Below are positions 8,439-16,869 of a stretch of DNA of 51,600 nucleotides, in pieces. The stretch is from Eubacteriaceae bacterium (GTDB lineage Bacteria > Bacillota > Clostridia > Eubacteriales > Anaerofustaceae), in the NCBI GenBank assembly GCA_009782515.1, contig WRIY01000014.1, positions 1 through 51,600 on the forward strand, in the 5' to 3' direction. Position 1 is the stretch's first letter. The number at the start of each line of letters is the position of its first letter. Below the pieces are notes generated by a model. That model was not told where the DNA came from and did not search any database. It saw nothing but the letters and a program-made list of their open reading frames with translations. The translations under genes and the position numbers were made by a program.

Positions 8439-9569
8439 TTAGATTTCTTCGTGGACAGTAAGGTTAGCCGGCTTAATGGCTTCAACATTTTCAACGCTCT
8501 CATCTGTTAGCAGTGAAGTAGCAAGCCCGTCTTCATCTGTTTTGAGCTTTGCGAATATCTCGTCATATTCAGCCTGGCTGAAGCTGTTAAATTTCGAAGT
8601 TGCCATTGGAAGCCCAACACCATCAGACTCAGCGCCAAGATGCACGCTCTCACCACCCGGGAAGCTTCCTTCGTAGTAAGCCTTAATTCCTTCATATACA
8701 GATATTGTTATGTTCTTCATTGCTGATGTAATAACTGTATCAGATTCATTAGACTGATCAACATCAACGCCAATTACAGCCGAATTGGAATTCTCTGCAG
8801 CGCGCATTATTGAGTTGCCAATCGAGCCGCCGCAAGCAAAGATAACTTCCACTCCACTGCTGTACCATGATGCCGCTTTTGCCTGTATTTCAGGGGAAGC
8901 GCTAAACACTCCGGTGTAGTGGTAGACGATGTCAACATCGCTAATGCCCAGCTCAGCTGCCGCATAGTCAGCCCCCTGGACAAATCCGTACCCAAACCGA
9001 ACAACGGCCGGCACTGCCATTCCGCCCATGAAGCCAAGCTTTCTATAGCCGTCTTTTACAGCGGCATATCCGGCAAGGAATCCAGCCTGCTCTTCTTTAA
9101 AGAAGACAGAGTAGGTGTTTGGCCCAATTGTAAAGTCCATATCGCCCCCATCGTAGGTAGCGTTTGTATCCCAATCTGTCACATTGTTGGGCGCTCCGTC
9201 GATAAGAATGAAGTAAGTCTCCGGGAATTGCGACTGGGATTTGTGTATAGCGTTTTCGAACAGGAACCCAGGCGTAACGACAACCTTTGAGCCAGCCTCA
9301 ATAGCTGTTTCGATCTGATCATTGTAGCTTGACATTGACTGATCCAGTGGCTGGAAGTATTGGTAAGTCTTTGACGTTTCTTCTGCATACTTTTTCAAGC
9401 CTTCCCAAGCGCCTTGGTTAAAAGATCTGTCGTCGATTGTGCCAATATCAGTGACTAGGCCGAGTTCATATGTGTTGCCCTGAGGCGTTGTGGTTCCACC
9501 GCCTCCTCCGCATCCGGCGAAGCTTATAACTAATGCCAGAGTTAGCAAGCCAGCAAGAAATTTTTTCAT
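8439..9569 (-). CDS. BMP-family (PnrA/Med-like) ABC transporter substrate-binding lipoprotein
   Basis: Extracellular lipid-anchored binding protein of the basic membrane protein family, whose members mostly capture nucleosides for an ABC importer. The 376 residues begin with a lipoprotein signal ending F-A-G-C20, then a Gly/Thr-rich linker. The periplasmic-binding fold opens with the diagnostic LVTDIGTIDDRSFNQGAWEG. Later family segments are KAASWYSSGVEVIFACGGSI and VIGVDVDQS. GGAGGGG precedes the ATG. The usual ATPase and two permease genes are not adjacent, so it either works with a transporter encoded elsewhere or is a sensor-type stand-alone protein. The ligand is inferred from the family only. 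Confidence 0.92.
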   Translation of the reverse strand: MKKFLAGLLTLALVISFAGCGGGGGTTTPQGNTYELGLVTDIGTIDDRSFNQGAWEGLKKYAEETSKTYQYFQPLDQSMSSYNDQIETAIEAGSKVVVTPGFLFENAIHKSQSQFPETYFILIDGAPNNVTDWDTNATYDGGDMDFTIGPNTYSVFFKEEQAGFLAGYAAVKDGYRKLGFMGGMAVPAVVRFGYGFVQGADYAAAELGISDVDIVYHYTGVFSASPEIQAKAASWYSSGVEVIFACGGSIGNSIMRAAENSNSAVIGVDVDQSNESDTVITSAMKNITISVYEGIKAYYEGSFPGGESVHLGAESDGVGLPMATSKFNSFSQAEYDEIFAKLKTDEDGLATSLLTDESVENVEAIKPANLTVHEEI

Positions 9570-9732
9570 TTCCCCTCCATAATTTAAGCCGATTTTTTTT
9601 GGCTATTTACTTAATTTTAGCTTAATTGTCCAAGCAATTCAATATCAATGCATGATTCGGGATTTTCTAAAAAGAAGTGTTTAGGGCACTGGCTTTCTGT
9701 TAACATAGCAATAATGGAAAGGCGGAGTTTTA

Positions 9733-10548
9733 ATGAATGGCATAGGCGTTTTCACATGGTTCGGATACGTGCTGAGTATGGCTCAGAAGCTTGAGCTTAT
9801 CAAGAACGCAGGGTTTAGCTCAATAATGGGATGGTTCGGGCCTGAGTATAGCGAGCTTGATGGAGACTATATGAAGCTTGCTGAAATTGCGTCCGGCTAC
9901 AGCCTAAGCGTTGAGAACTGCCACTTGCCGTACTTTGAGACTGACAGTTTGTGGCTGGACAGCCTGGACGGGATGGATGTTTTCAGCCAAAGGCTCGAGG
10001 ATATAAAGAAAGCCAGCTCGTGTGGCATTAATTGCCTGGTGTTTCACCCTTTCGGAACTGTATATCCCAAAGAAGGCGGCATCGAGGCGCTGTTCTCTGA
10101 TCGCTTAATGAGGCTTGGCGACGCAGCAGACAAGCATGAAGTCAGGCTGGCTGTCGAGAACCTTTTTGACAACGATACTTTTACACGGCTGCTTGACAGG
10201 GCAGGCCACAGATATGTCGGATTATGCTTTGATTCAGGCCATAACAATGTCGCAGAGCCAAACCAGGAGCTGTCCCTTATTAAAAAATATGCCGGCCGGC
10301 TATTCGCCTTGCACATGCACGACAACAACGCTCTTGCTGATGAGCATTTGCTGCCTTTTGAGGGCACCATAGATTGGCTGCGGCTGTCACAGCTTATCGA
10401 TAATTCTGTTTATAGCGGCTCTTTTACATGTGAGGCGGCTTATCCGGTGCAGCTGGGGCAAGAAGGCGATATTATTGAGCCGGATGCTGCAGCAAGCGAT
10501 TATCTGGCCGGCATGGCTGAGGCATGCCATAAGGCACTCAGTCTGTAA
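9733..10548 (+). CDS. Sugar phosphate isomerase/epimerase-like TIM-barrel protein
   Basis: 271-residue member of the xylose isomerase-like/AP endonuclease-2 superfamily. Likely metal ligands are visible: E142 in AVENLFD, D167 and H170 in CFDSGHNN, H196-D197 in HMHDNN and E234 in CEAAY. This predicts a divalent-metal isomerase, epimerase or dehydratase acting on a sugar or polyol, with the substrate unknown. The start follows GGCGGAG with 5 nt spacing. The gene is single, divergent from the BMP gene and upstream of dnaE, and neither neighbour suggests a pathway. A DNA-repair endonuclease IV role is less likely, because the residues typical of that enzyme's DNA-binding loops are not evident. 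Confidence 0.8.
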   Translation: MNGIGVFTWFGYVLSMAQKLELIKNAGFSSIMGWFGPEYSELDGDYMKLAEIASGYSLSVENCHLPYFETDSLWLDSLDGMDVFSQRLEDIKKASSCGINCLVFHPFGTVYPKEGGIEALFSDRLMRLGDAADKHEVRLAVENLFDNDTFTRLLDRAGHRYVGLCFDSGHNNVAEPNQELSLIKKYAGRLFALHMHDNNALADEHLLPFEGTIDWLRLSQLIDNSVYSGSFTCEAAYPVQLGQEGDIIEPDAAASDYLAGMAEACHKALSL

Positions 10549-10697
10549 ACATTTTTTGGCAATTGCCTGTCGCAAGGGTGAGCTATTAAGAATGGCGCAA
10601 CATCGCAAATTGTTGTAAAATAAAATCACGGGCAGCATTATTGCCGTAAAAATATGCTGCATTATGCAATATATTTATAAAACTGCAGGAGGGCAGT

Positions 10698-13600
10698 ATG
10701 TTCTCTCACCTTCATGTTCATTCGCAATATTCGCTTTTAGACGGCTTTTCCGATTTAAAAGGCCTTGTAAAGAGGGCTAAAGAGCTAGGCATGGATTCTA
10801 TCGCCCTGACAGATCATGGCGTAATGTTCGGGGTAATAGATTTTTACCGTGAATGCATAAACAACGGTGTAAAGCCGATACTGGGCTGTGAAATATATAC
10901 TTCAGAGCGAAGCATGCTCCAAAGAGACTCAAAGCTGGACTGGAATAATTACCATCTCGTCCTTTTAGCTGAAAACAATATAGGCTACCAAAATCTAGTA
11001 AAAATAGTGTCAGCAGCCTATACTGACGGCTTCTACCGAAAGCCCAGGGCTGATTTTGGCTTGCTTAGAGAGCATTCTGAGGGCATTATATGCCTTACCG
11101 GGTGCATATCAGGGCGAATTCCCCAATCACTGATTGCCGGCGACTATAAAAAGGCAAAAGGCGAGCTGGAGGAACTTATAGATATTTTTGGCAAAGACAA
11201 TGTTTTCGTGGAAATACAGGACCACCAGCTCGACGAAGAGAAGCTGATTGCAGAAAATCTTATCAGGCTTGCAGATGAAACCGGCCTTGGGCTGGTTGCA
11301 ACAAATGACTCGCACTACACAAACAAAGGCGACAGTGCATACCATGAGGTTCTGCTTTGCATACAGACAGCAACAACGCTTGACGATCCAAAGCGCCTGC
11401 AATTCAACAACGATTCGTATTACCTGAAAAGCGAAGAGGAAATGGCTGAGCTCTTTTCGCATGTGCCGCAAGCTATTGAAAATACGGCAAAGATAGCCGC
11501 AAGGTGCGATGTTAGCATAACGTTTAATGAGTACCATCTGCCAAAATACCAGCTGCCTGAAGGCGAAAGCGCCAAGGGCTACCTTAAAAGCCTTTGCTTT
11601 GAGGGCTTGTCCAGAAAATACGCCGAAGCCACAGATGAATTAAAGCAGCGCCTCGAGTATGAGCTTTCAGTTATTGACGGCATGGGCTTCAACGATTACT
11701 TTTTAATAGTCTGGGACTTTATAAAGTATGCAAAAGACAACGATATATCAGTCGGCCCTGGCAGGGGAAGCGCTGCAGGAAGCCTTGCATCCTACTGCCT
11801 TGATATAACGCAGATAGATCCCATCCAGTACAGCCTTATATTCGAGCGTTTTTTGAATAGCTCAAGAATTACGATGCCTGATATTGACATCGATTTCTGC
11901 TATGAAAACCGCCATCGGGTTATCGAGTATGTAAGGGAAAAATATGGCGAAAAAAACGTCGCCCAGATAATAACTTTTGGCACGCTAGGGGCAAAAAATG
12001 CTGTTCGCGATGTAGGCCGCAGCTTAGGGATGAGCTACAGCGATTGTGATCGGGTAGCCAAAGAGATACCTACAAGGCTTGGGACAACCATTGATTCAGC
12101 TCTGGAAGAGAGCACGCCGCTAAAAGCCATGGTGGATTCTGACCCGCAGATAAAAAAGCTTATAGAATTCTCAAGGGCTCTGGAGGGGACTCCAAGGCAT
12201 GCCTCAACGCACGCAGCAGGCATTGTTATTACTGACAGCCCAATTGATGATTATGTCCCGCTATATGTTAACGACGGCAACATTGCCACTCAATTCCCGA
12301 TGACGCTTATAGAAGAGCTCGGGCTTCTTAAGATGGACTTTTTAGGCCTGAGAACGCTAACAGTCATCGAGGACACTGTAGATATCGCCAAGCGCTCAAA
12401 AAACGAGGCTGTATCGGTTAAAGTCGAGGATCTGGATTTTGCAGACGAAAATGTCTACAAGCTTATCTCACGAGGGGACACGCTTGGCGTATTCCAGCTT
12501 GAATCACAAGGAATGAGGGGCTTTATGCAGGCGCTTAAGCCGGATACGTTTGAAGACATTATAGCCGGCATTTCCTTGTACAGGCCGGGGCCAATGCAAT
12601 ATATTGATACATATATAGAAAACAAAAAAAATCCATCCCAGATTAGATATTTATGCCCCGAGCTCGAGCCGATACTGGGCGTTACATATGGCGTCATGGT
12701 ATACCAGGAACAAGTTATGCAGATAGTGCGCGATCTTGCCGGCTTTTCAATGGGCGACTCGGATAATATCCGAAGAGTGATGTCCAAGAAAAAAGGTGAA
12801 GCGATGGAGGCTGAGCGCACCCGGTTTGTGCATGGTGACAAAGAAGCCGGGATTGCAGGCTGCGTTGCAAATGGCATAAGCGAAAGCGCTGCCAACAGCA
12901 TATTCAACCAAATGGCTGACTTCGCAAGCTATGCGTTTAATAAGTCGCACGCTGCTGCATATGCAGTAATCAGTTACCAGACAGCATACCTCAAAGCGCT
13001 GTACCCGACTGAATTCATGGCAGCGCTGCTGTCGAGCGTTATAGGCGATGACAGCAAGATATCCAAGTATATACACCATCTCAGGGACATGGGCATAGAA
13101 ATAGCCGCCCCTGGCATTAATGAATCCTATACAAGCTTTACAGTTGCATCGAACAAAATCCGCTATGGCCTGCTTGCTGTAAAAGGCCTCGGCGAAAGCG
13201 CTGTTGATGAAATACTTCAGGCAAGGCAGCAGGGCCCATTTGTAAGCTTTATGGACTTTATAAAAAGGCTTGGCTACAAGAGCTTAAACAAAAGAGGCGT
13301 AGAAAGCCTTATAAAGAGCGGGGCATTCGACTGCTTTGGAAATACCCGCAGGCAGTTGATGATTGGTTTTTCCGAAGCAATAGACACAGAAGTCCGCCAG
13401 AGAAAAAGCAATGCCCAAGGCCAAATGAGCCTGTTTGACTTAATGGGCGAGGCCGATGCTGCAAGCAGCATTGAAAGCTATAGCCTGCCCCAAAACATTG
13501 AAGAGTTCAGCCAAAGCCAGCTCCTGCTGTTTGAAAAGGAGTCCTTAGGCATATACATGTCAGGCCACCCCCTATCTGAATATTCCGAAGCAATGGAAAA

Positions 13601-14336
13601 ATGCACGACTTCTGTTGAACTCGCAACTATAGGCGAAGAAGGGCATGGCCATGAATATAACAAACGCAAGGTTTTGTGCGCTGGCATAATCACAGCCTCA
13701 AAGCCTTACAAAACAAAAAATGGCACTCTTATGGCTTTTCTTAGCATAGAAGATCTGTATGGGGTTTATGAAGCCTCAGTCAACCCTGCATCCTATGAAA
13801 AGTATTCGCACCTTTTAAAAAATGATGCGCAGGTAATCATTAAAGGCGAAATTTCTATACGCGACGAGAAGCCTATATCTATTTCTGCATCAGACATTGC
13901 AGAGCTTAGTGATGAAGGCGAGGTTAAAAAGTTTCTCGAAGGGGCAGAAAAGCTAAAAATTGCCATAAAGGCCTCTAAGCAAGAGCCAGAGCTTCAAGCC
14001 AAAGAATCAGGCGATGGGCAACCGCCTGTTGCCACTCAAGCAGAAGCAGGCGAAAGCGCGCCGCTAAGCAGCCCCCCACAGAAAGCTGCAGATGCGAGAA
14101 TCCCACAAAGCGCTTACATCCAGGTTGAGCTCAATGAAAACACTGTTGGGTTTCTGCCGGCCCTCTCGGAAGCGCTGAAAGCTAATGCAGGCGATATTCG
14201 CGTAGTGCTGCATGAGAGTGTTTCCGGCAAGAAAATGCTGCTTGACAAAGCGCTGTGGGTTTCTGATGAAGCAGAAATAATAAAAAAGCTTGAACAGGCA
14301 ACGGGCATGGCATGCATTTCCCTTGTGGGAGCATAG
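10698..14336 (+). CDS. dnaE: DNA polymerase III subunit alpha (DnaE)
   Basis: Replicative DNA polymerase of the C family, 1212 residues. The N-terminal PHP domain begins HLHVHSQYSLLDG and keeps metal-type histidines and aspartates (ALTDHG, NDSHY). The palm carries GPGRGSAAGSLASYCLDIT, the catalytic pair in P-D-I-D-I-D-F (D395/D397) and the third acid D547 in LLKMDFLG. Fingers (NIRRVMSKK, FNKSHAAAYA), the tandem HhH region and a C-terminal OB-fold (about 985-1060) follow. The last ~150 residues contain a low-complexity linker and a tail domain. It is the DnaE rather than PolC type (no inserted proofreading exonuclease). GGAGGG precedes the ATG. It is transcribed alone. Confidence 0.97.
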   Translation: MFSHLHVHSQYSLLDGFSDLKGLVKRAKELGMDSIALTDHGVMFGVIDFYRECINNGVKPILGCEIYTSERSMLQRDSKLDWNNYHLVLLAENNIGYQNLVKIVSAAYTDGFYRKPRADFGLLREHSEGIICLTGCISGRIPQSLIAGDYKKAKGELEELIDIFGKDNVFVEIQDHQLDEEKLIAENLIRLADETGLGLVATNDSHYTNKGDSAYHEVLLCIQTATTLDDPKRLQFNNDSYYLKSEEEMAELFSHVPQAIENTAKIAARCDVSITFNEYHLPKYQLPEGESAKGYLKSLCFEGLSRKYAEATDELKQRLEYELSVIDGMGFNDYFLIVWDFIKYAKDNDISVGPGRGSAAGSLASYCLDITQIDPIQYSLIFERFLNSSRITMPDIDIDFCYENRHRVIEYVREKYGEKNVAQIITFGTLGAKNAVRDVGRSLGMSYSDCDRVAKEIPTRLGTTIDSALEESTPLKAMVDSDPQIKKLIEFSRALEGTPRHASTHAAGIVITDSPIDDYVPLYVNDGNIATQFPMTLIEELGLLKMDFLGLRTLTVIEDTVDIAKRSKNEAVSVKVEDLDFADENVYKLISRGDTLGVFQLESQGMRGFMQALKPDTFEDIIAGISLYRPGPMQYIDTYIENKKNPSQIRYLCPELEPILGVTYGVMVYQEQVMQIVRDLAGFSMGDSDNIRRVMSKKKGEAMEAERTRFVHGDKEAGIAGCVANGISESAANSIFNQMADFASYAFNKSHAAAYAVISYQTAYLKALYPTEFMAALLSSVIGDDSKISKYIHHLRDMGIEIAAPGINESYTSFTVASNKIRYGLLAVKGLGESAVDEILQARQQGPFVSFMDFIKRLGYKSLNKRGVESLIKSGAFDCFGNTRRQLMIGFSEAIDTEVRQRKSNAQGQMSLFDLMGEADAASSIESYSLPQNIEEFSQSQLLLFEKESLGIYMSGHPLSEYSEAMEKCTTSVELATIGEEGHGHEYNKRKVLCAGIITASKPYKTKNGTLMAFLSIEDLYGVYEASVNPASYEKYSHLLKNDAQVIIKGEISIRDEKPISISASDIAELSDEGEVKKFLEGAEKLKIAIKASKQEPELQAKESGDGQPPVATQAEAGESAPLSSPPQKAADARIPQSAYIQVELNENTVGFLPALSEALKANAGDIRVVLHESVSGKKMLLDKALWVSDEAEIIKKLEQATGMACISLVGA

Positions 14337-14470
14337 CATCGGCATCTTGCATGCCCCTTTGTGAGTGCAGGATGCAGATATTGGTTTATGGCGTGGGAAA
14401 AATGCTTAATCGGGAATAAACAGGATATTGCAAATGCCTTGGCTTTGTGCCTGGTGCCAAGCTCAGGCGC

Positions 14471-14476
14471 TATAAT
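14471..14476 (+). promoter_or_regulatory. Consensus -10 element (TATAAT) upstream of lipoprotein gene
   Basis: A perfect TATAAT lies 40 nt before the start at 14516. The best -35 (TTGTGC, 14445-14450) is spaced 20 bp, longer than ideal, so promoter strength is uncertain. Confidence 0.5.
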
Positions 14477-14515
14477 GGTTAGCAAACGCCAATAAAAATG
14501 GTGCAGGTGAATAAA

Positions 14516-15370
14516 ATGAAAAAAGCTTTTGCCTCCCTGTTATGCTTTGCCATAGCCATTAATACAGCTTCATGCAGTTTGGGCTTGGCAAAAAATAACG
14601 GTTTATCTGAAACTGCCAGCTTGGAAGAAATAGTCGGCGTTCAGTATGTTCGAACGAATGGCTACCAAGGCTGGATGGTGTACCCTTATATAATCTGTTT
14701 CACGTCACAAGAGGATCTTAGCAAATACTATAGCGCTTTTTCAGGCATATTCTACTTGGAAAAATATACTGATATGTATAATAGCATGGATGATGGATGG
14801 CTAAGTGCCATAGAAAAATATAATAGCGAGTGGTTTGAAAGCAATATTCTCTTAATGGTTCTCAAAGCGGAAGGCAGCGGATCTATATCCCACGAAGTAA
14901 AAGGCATAGTAAGCTATGGCGGTGTGAATCTGCTCTCTGTTGACAGAATATTGCCCACAGGCGGCACTAGTGACATGGCATTATGGCATATCATGGTTGA
15001 GCTAAAGAATACATCCGCAATAGAAGGAATTATGATAGATGGAAGGGCGATCCCACGCAAACAGCCTGTAACAGTTGATGCAATGATCAAGCTGCTTAAC
15101 GAATTCTTCACAAGATCAGCTATTGAGAATTTGGCGCCTGAAGAGATAGCGCTAGTTATCGGCATTGGCAGCCCGATAATAGAGCGCTTAGGCTACGCCG
15201 ATCTCAAAACACGGGAAATAGACTATTTTTATGGTCCCTTTGATTCCAGCAGAGATGGCCAAACTCCAATATGGCGTGTTTTGTTTCACACTACAGAAGA
15301 CGGAAAATTTGGCCCGCTAGCAATATACCTGGATAGTGACGGGCACGCTTTTGCTAGAGATATCCGCTAG
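14516..15370 (+). CDS. Predicted lipoprotein/secreted protein, unknown function
   Basis: 284 residues with a lipoprotein-like signal (MKKAFASLLCFAIAINTASC, Cys20; the residue at -3 is Thr, so the lipobox is imperfect). I chose ATG 14516 because AGGTG lies 6 nt upstream and it gives a clean signal peptide. The frame can extend to 14498 without an SD. The mature part starts with a GVQYVRTNGYQGW segment and ends with a small alpha/beta region, IDYFYGPFDSSRDGQTPIWR and onward. A truncated paralogue follows 76 nt downstream, so the family is duplicated here. I recognise no known function. Confidence 0.82.
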   Translation: MKKAFASLLCFAIAINTASCSLGLAKNNGLSETASLEEIVGVQYVRTNGYQGWMVYPYIICFTSQEDLSKYYSAFSGIFYLEKYTDMYNSMDDGWLSAIEKYNSEWFESNILLMVLKAEGSGSISHEVKGIVSYGGVNLLSVDRILPTGGTSDMALWHIMVELKNTSAIEGIMIDGRAIPRKQPVTVDAMIKLLNEFFTRSAIENLAPEEIALVIGIGSPIIERLGYADLKTREIDYFYGPFDSSRDGQTPIWRVLFHTTEDGKFGPLAIYLDSDGHAFARDIR

Positions 15371-15446
15371 CAGACAAAAGGCATACAATGCCGAAGAAAG
15401 CCATTGCCAGCTTTGCTTTATAACAAACACCAGGAAGCACATCAAA

Positions 15447-15745
15447 ATGAAAAAGGCGCTTATGCTCTTTATATGCATTATGCTTACTGTATGTGCGCCA
15501 TCTTGCGCTAAAGAAGGCTTAATAAGCGAGGGCAAAATACTTGGGGTGCAATATATACGCACAGACGGATATGCAGCGAAGTAAAAACTAAAGATTTGGA
15601 CTTTTACTATATAAATTTCAACACACCGGATGATACAGATCATATTTGGCGCGTAGCTTTTAAGACATCTGATGATGAAGCAATCGTGTATTATCTTGGA
15701 AATCGGGGAGTGCCATTTGCCAGAGAGCGCCGCACGCAGCAGTAA
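15447..15745 (+). pseudogene. Remnant of a paralogue of the preceding lipoprotein gene (internal deletion plus frameshift)
   Basis: ATG 15447 (AGGAAG upstream) opens a signal peptide ending P-S-C20 and then GKILGVQYIRTDGYAAK, matching the start of the mature neighbour, and stops at 15582-15584. In the +1 frame, from 'SEVKTKDLDFYYINF' through 'DHIWRVAFKTSDDEA' to the stop at 15743-15745, the sequence matches the neighbour's last ~60 residues (DLKTREIDYFYGPF, PIWRVLFHTTED). About 180 internal codons are missing. The 5' and 3' ends are therefore joined by a deletion that also broke the frame. The short 45-residue secreted peptide could still be made. Confidence 0.85.
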
Positions 15746-15962
15746 AGCCCAAGCGCCTCAGGCAAAGCATATTGCCGGCAACAGCGCAGCGGCCACAGCT
15801 TAAGGGCAGTATAGGGAGCAGCAGGAAACCGGGCGCCGGCGTTCAGTGGCTAGGGCGGCCTGCTTATATAAATGAACATTTTTAGCCATGTGAGTCTATT
15901 TGTGTCGAAGAGCATCATATTTTGGAAATATTAGTATATAATTAATAAAAATAATGAAATCT

Positions 15963-15990
15963 TTGATATTCGCTTAAGTGAAGCTATAAT
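15963..15990 (+). promoter_or_regulatory. Strong sigma-A-like promoter upstream of zapA
   Basis: TTGATA (15963-15968) and a perfect TATAAT (15985-15990) are spaced 16 bp. Transcription should start near 15997, leaving a leader of about 140 nt before zapA. The region 15746-15962 holds no gene that I can support. Confidence 0.75.
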
Positions 15991-15996
15991 ATTTAT

Positions 15997-16138
15997 TATT
16001 ATGAGCTTAAGCGCTTAGCATTTTTAGGCGCAAAAAGCCAAATGACAAGCTAAATGCGAGAGCATTGGCACCAATATATAGAAGAGGGGCGCGCATTCTT
16101 CACCCGCCGCTGCAAAGCGGGAGTTTCTGCGCGATCAG
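15997..16138 (+). promoter_or_regulatory. Structured 5' leader of zapA ending in a hairpin between SD and start codon
   Basis: Hairpins in order are GGC/GCC (16028-16040), then GCUAAAUGC pairing with GCAUUGGC (16049-16057/16062-16069, one A bulge, GAGA tetraloop). The last overlaps an alternative TTGG/CCAA hairpin. Finally CGCGCA (16090-16095) pairs with TGCGCG (16128-16133), enclosing CCCGC/GCGGG (16103-16107/16117-16121). The last stem starts directly after the SD-like GAGGGG (16084-16089) and ends 5 nt before the ATG. No Rfam family was recognised. Confidence 0.6.
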
Positions 16139-16663
16139 ATGAATGAGAAGCGCCAGATAAGCATCAGTATTCTGGATACTGACTATCAAATTCTAACAGA
16201 TGACAGTGAGAGCCGCGTTAATGAAATTGCCGGCTTTGTTGACAAAAAAATTCGCCAAACGAAAGCAGCAGCACCGCATATGACTAACTTAAGCGCAGCA
16301 ATACTGGCGGCGCTGAATTTAAGCGAAGAGCTATTTAAGGCTAAGGACGAAGCTGTGCTTCTTAGGGAGAGGGAAGACGATTTGCAGGCACTGTTTTCGT
16401 ATAAGGACAAGCTGAAGACTGTTATGCAGCAGCTATCTGAAAATGACTCTCTTGCAGCAGGCCAGCAGCAAAAGATAGACAAGCTTCAAACCGAAAACAA
16501 CGAGCTGATCATAATGCTCAACGAGTACAAAGAAAAGTACAATTCTGTTCGTGCAGAAAATGAAATCAACAAGCGATCTGTGTCTGAGCTTGAAAACAAG
16601 CTTCTCGAAAACCAGATAGAGCTTGTAAAAGCAAGGAAAACGCTGCTTGATTTCGGAGACTAG
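16139..16663 (+). CDS. zapA: ZapA-like cell division protein
   Basis: Promotes FtsZ ring assembly by cross-linking protofilaments. The first ~95 residues carry the ZapA signature: EKRQISISILDTDYQILTDD, then the G-F-V-D-K-K-I segment and LSAAILAALNLSEELFK. A long coiled coil (about 65-165, rich in K/E/N/Q with heptad leucines) follows. At 174 residues it is longer than Bacillus ZapA (about 85) but typical of clostridial members. The N-terminus is fixed by family conservation, yet no SD lies at normal spacing before ATG 16139. The SD-like GAGGGG is 49 nt upstream and separated by a hairpin. It precedes the tlyA block after two terminator-like hairpins. Confidence 0.88.
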   Translation: MNEKRQISISILDTDYQILTDDSESRVNEIAGFVDKKIRQTKAAAPHMTNLSAAILAALNLSEELFKAKDEAVLLREREDDLQALFSYKDKLKTVMQQLSENDSLAAGQQQKIDKLQTENNELIIMLNEYKEKYNSVRAENEINKRSVSELENKLLENQIELVKARKTLLDFGD

Positions 16664-16713
16664 ATAGCCAATGCGCCACTGCCATCGCGCAAAAAGCGCA
16701 ATTGCGCTTGCTG

Positions 16714-16732
16714 CGGCATGGCTGCCGGGTTT
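16714..16732 (+). terminator. Terminator after zapA
   Basis: CGGCA (16714-16718) and TGCCG (16723-16727) pair around a 4-nt loop and are followed by GGTTTTT. Confidence 0.65.
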
Positions 16733-16761
16733 TTGCTGCGAAATTATTCAATCGAACTAAA

Positions 16762-16786
16762 GCGCCATTATCGGCGCCTTTATTTA
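16762..16786 (+). terminator. Second terminator-like hairpin after zapA
   Basis: GCGCC (16762-16766) and GGCGC (16773-16777) form a 5-bp stem followed by CTTTATTT. Confidence 0.5.
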
Positions 16787-16825
16787 TGCCTTTCTTCTGC
16801 TAAATCTTTCACAACGCCTAGAATA

Positions 16826-16855
16826 TTGCCTAATGCCGCCCTATTGGGCTAAAAT
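16826..16855 (+). promoter_or_regulatory. Possible promoter giving a very short tlyA leader
   Basis: TTGCCT (16826-16831), an 18-bp spacer and TAAAAT (16850-16855) would start transcription about 6-9 nt before ATG 16870. No SD is present before that ATG. GGCTA/TAGCC and GCCC/GGGC small hairpins overlap the element. Confidence 0.35.
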
Positions 16856-16869
16856 AGCCTTATAATAAG

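Noticed and set aside
15429-15440. SRP RNA-like GGAAGCA word
   Set aside because: Only a short match serving as ribosome site of the remnant gene; the rest of the SRP RNA fold is absent.
15447-15745. Programmed frameshift joining the two halves of the short lipoprotein paralogue
   Set aside because: About 180 codons present in the intact neighbour are missing at the junction and no slippery heptamer is evident, so a deletion is the simpler reading.
16664-16869. 6S RNA next to zapA, as in proteobacteria
   Set aside because: No long rod-like hairpin with a central bubble can be drawn; only two terminator-like hairpins are seen.
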